A stretch of 64,000 nucleotides of DNA from Epiperipatus broadwayi (Eukaryota > Onychophora > Udeonychophora > Euonychophora > Peripatidae): positions 3,201,127 through 3,265,126 of the forward strand of contig JAQFVV010006272.1 of the NCBI GenBank assembly GCA_028023455.1. The letters are read 5' to 3'. Positions 61,860 through 64,000 of the stretch are shown here, piece after piece. Each line of letters starts with the position of its first letter. The stretch's first letter is position 1. The notes beneath the pieces were generated by a model, which did not search any database, was not told where the DNA came from, and worked only from the letters and a program-made list of their open reading frames with translations. A program made the position numbers and the translations under genes.

Positions 61860-63490
61860 AGTAATTGTTATTAGGTTTGCTTTAAAAGATGAAAAAAAGG
61901 ATATGGTAACTTATTTCTTGTGTTGCTTCTTTTGTTTGTTTGTTTTTTTATTAAAAAGTGGGGAATCAAAATCTTTAAAAAAAATTTTTATCAATTAATT
62001 AAAAAAGAGATATTAAGACCTCTGAAAGTGGTTAACAGTTTAATTAAAAGAAAATGAGATCTTTTTCTCTTTTATAAAAGTTTTCAAAATTAATATATAA
62101 ATATGATGTTTTTAAATGTATAAATAAAATGTCATGTTTTTCAAGTAATTAAAAAAACAACAACTACAAGAGATTGGGATTTAAGAATAAGTGTATAGAT
62201 TTTTTTAGGAAAAAAAGTAACCTTTCTTGTAAAGAGAAAATCAATTGGTTAAGACTTAATGGAAAAATTTCTGAGGTAGCCCTGTGATCGGAAAAAGACT
62301 CATAGCAGAGTTATTTTTGAAAAACAAAAGATAGTGTGTTCATGATAATTCTGTTGTAATTCAGAAATGATGAAGTGAACAGTTAGAAGGTCAATTTAGA
62401 AATCTGATGTTACATTGATCTCACTCTTAGTTATTGATTTTTTTATTGCAAACCAATATGATAGTGTGGAATTTACAAAAACCATGGTCTAGTTTCTCAG
62501 TAAAAGCTGAGCATTTCTAACCCCATTATCTAACCAATTGTATTAAAAGAAATGTGCGAGAAGGAAAATCCTTCTTATAGTTACTATAGACTAGTCTGAT
62601 ATATTGATCCATCCAATAACTAACTCAAGATATGATAACATGACATGAAAATAATTGTTGAATGTAGAATTCTGTGTTAACTTGAAATGAAAATAATTAT
62701 TAAATTAAAATTTGGAACTATAAAAAAAAAAAAAGAATAAAAACAAAATGATTATTAAACTAGAAATTTGAAATTAGAATTTGACTAAACTGTTCACTGT
62801 AAGATTTATAAAAAGAAACACTCAACTAGTACTAAAGAAAGACTAAAAGAAAGAAAATCCATAATAAAAATGAAGTATTGCAGTGTGTACAAATTTATAT
62901 AGACAAAATAACAATTAAAAATAGTGAATAATTTGTTTTTGATTAAAACTTTTTTTTTTGTTTCAAATTGTATGGGATATCCTCATTTTTAAGAGAAAAA
63001 TAGAAAAAAGTCTTTAAGTTAATTTTTTTTCTTTCATGTAAAATATTTTTAGAGTTGGATTATTGTACACTGATAGCTCATCTAGATAAAATGAGTTATT
63101 ATTTAAAGAATCACAAGGAAATAAATATATGTATTGTATAAAATTATGTGTAATAATATTTTGGGTAGTTCAAATATAATGATATTTACAGCATATATGT
63201 GAGTATCTATGTGAACATTCAGATATTCACTATTACATTATTTGAATAGTGCAAAAATAAATATTATCTTTAATGTCCACATACTTTACTTTATAGGTTT
63301 GGTAATTTGTTTATTGAGGGTCTATACACTCATGATATCTGATTACCTTAATTAATATAATAATCCCAGATTTTTTTGATATGATTAATTATTGTAATTA
63401 TTTTGACTTATATGTATGCATGCAGTTGAAATATTTATAATTGATTTTATATTATGCCTGAGTTTGGCATTAGTTAGATGATCATTAGCC
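61860..63490. other. A+T-rich DNA, nothing recognised
   Basis: No gene or repeat that I can support. Confidence 0.5.
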
Positions 63491-63499
63491 TCCATTTGA

Positions 63500-63720
63500 T
63501 TATGTACCTCCTTTATTTCCTATTACAAAGTATGGGTAAAAGAATCTATCAAGGATCCTTGCACCTATATACCCTCATATATTTTAATTTCATTCTTGGG
63601 AGATGAGAAATTAATAATCAAATAAATATTAAACTTTATACCTACATTCACCTCATCCTTACCGTCTGTCATTTTGGTTATTCATGGCGAATTTGTATAG
63701 TTGTCTAGTTCAGAATATAT
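63500..63720 (+). repeat. Dispersed repeat copy (matches 10.85-10.94 kb)
   Basis: ATTTCATTCTTGGGAGATGA (63588) and TTCACCTCATCCTTACCGTC (63648) match ATTTCATTCCTAGAAGAAGA (10842) and CTCACCTCATCCATGCCGTA (10899), in the same order and close to the same spacing. The left limit is uncertain. Confidence 0.55.
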
Positions 63721-64000
63721 TAATATCATTTAAAATGTGGATATGGATAAAGATGTTTAAGTGTATAAGGATAGGTGTAGATATATAAAATCTGTGCAAG
63801 TGTGTAAAAATATATGTAAATATGTGAAGAGATATGACTAATTAAAAATTGAATATAGAAAAATACACTGAGAGTTTTTAATTTAAACACATATATTTTT
63901 AATAAATATATTTACAATAAAAAACATTTTAATAACAAAATTTATAACAACATAATTTTTTTAATTTAATATCAATGGTTATTCTTTGATAATAGTTTAC

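Overview
This window is nuclear DNA from an animal. It is very A+T-rich, roughly three quarters by eye. I found no intact host gene, no rRNA and no functional tRNA. Everything that can be named is a repeat or the remains of a transposable element. The mix is Penelope-like elements with a GIY-YIG endonuclease, two kinds of non-LTR retrotransposon, hAT and piggyBac DNA elements, tRNA-derived SINEs, foldback-type inverted repeats, minisatellites and very long GATA/GACA arrays. This mix fits an invertebrate with a large repeat-rich genome; a mollusc is possible, but the sequence does not settle the species. The window is best read as intergenic or long-intron DNA.

Layout. 0-13 kb: mostly featureless A+T-rich DNA with (AT)n runs, two minisatellites (4.6 and 5.4 kb), one unexplained 150-codon open frame (2.8 kb) and a ~980 bp compound GATA array (11.4-12.4 kb). 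14.2-15.2 kb: Penelope-like element 1. 16.5-25.6 kb: two decayed copies of one RTE-like LINE, tail to tail, each carrying a separate DNA-element insertion between endonuclease and reverse transcriptase (a 490 bp hAT derivative with perfect 8-bp target duplication, and a ~470 bp near-perfect palindrome). 26-32 kb: minus-strand remains of a second LINE type, a SINE with a 12-bp target duplication, and a GATA/GACA array. 33-42 kb: A+T-rich DNA with SINEs, a 122-bp hairpin, a ~1 kb inverted-repeat cluster and small coding-like scraps. 42-49 kb: a Penelope-type terminal hairpin, two related piggyBac-like non-autonomous elements, a ~335-bp tandem repeat and a possible solo LTR. 51-54 kb: a lysine/glutamate-rich ORF1-like relic (minus), Penelope-like element 2 (plus) and a tRNA-like SINE. 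55-64 kb: a second locus of the ~335-bp repeat, a 36-bp minisatellite, T/G homopolymer junctions and unremarkable DNA.

The most interesting signals are: (1) three copies of one hairpin motif, each with a different but self-complementary 6-bp stem and shared flanks, two of them just downstream of Penelope-like ORFs, which looks like a decayed hammerhead-type or other covarying RNA motif; (2) the nested hAT insertion with perfect target duplication; (3) a chain of K/E-rich frames joined at a G-GGA-AAA heptamer and a TAATG stop/start overlap; (4) a microsatellite grown inside the zinc knuckle of a LINE; (5) piggyBac-like elements carrying paired CCAAT boxes. All reading was done by eye, without database searches.
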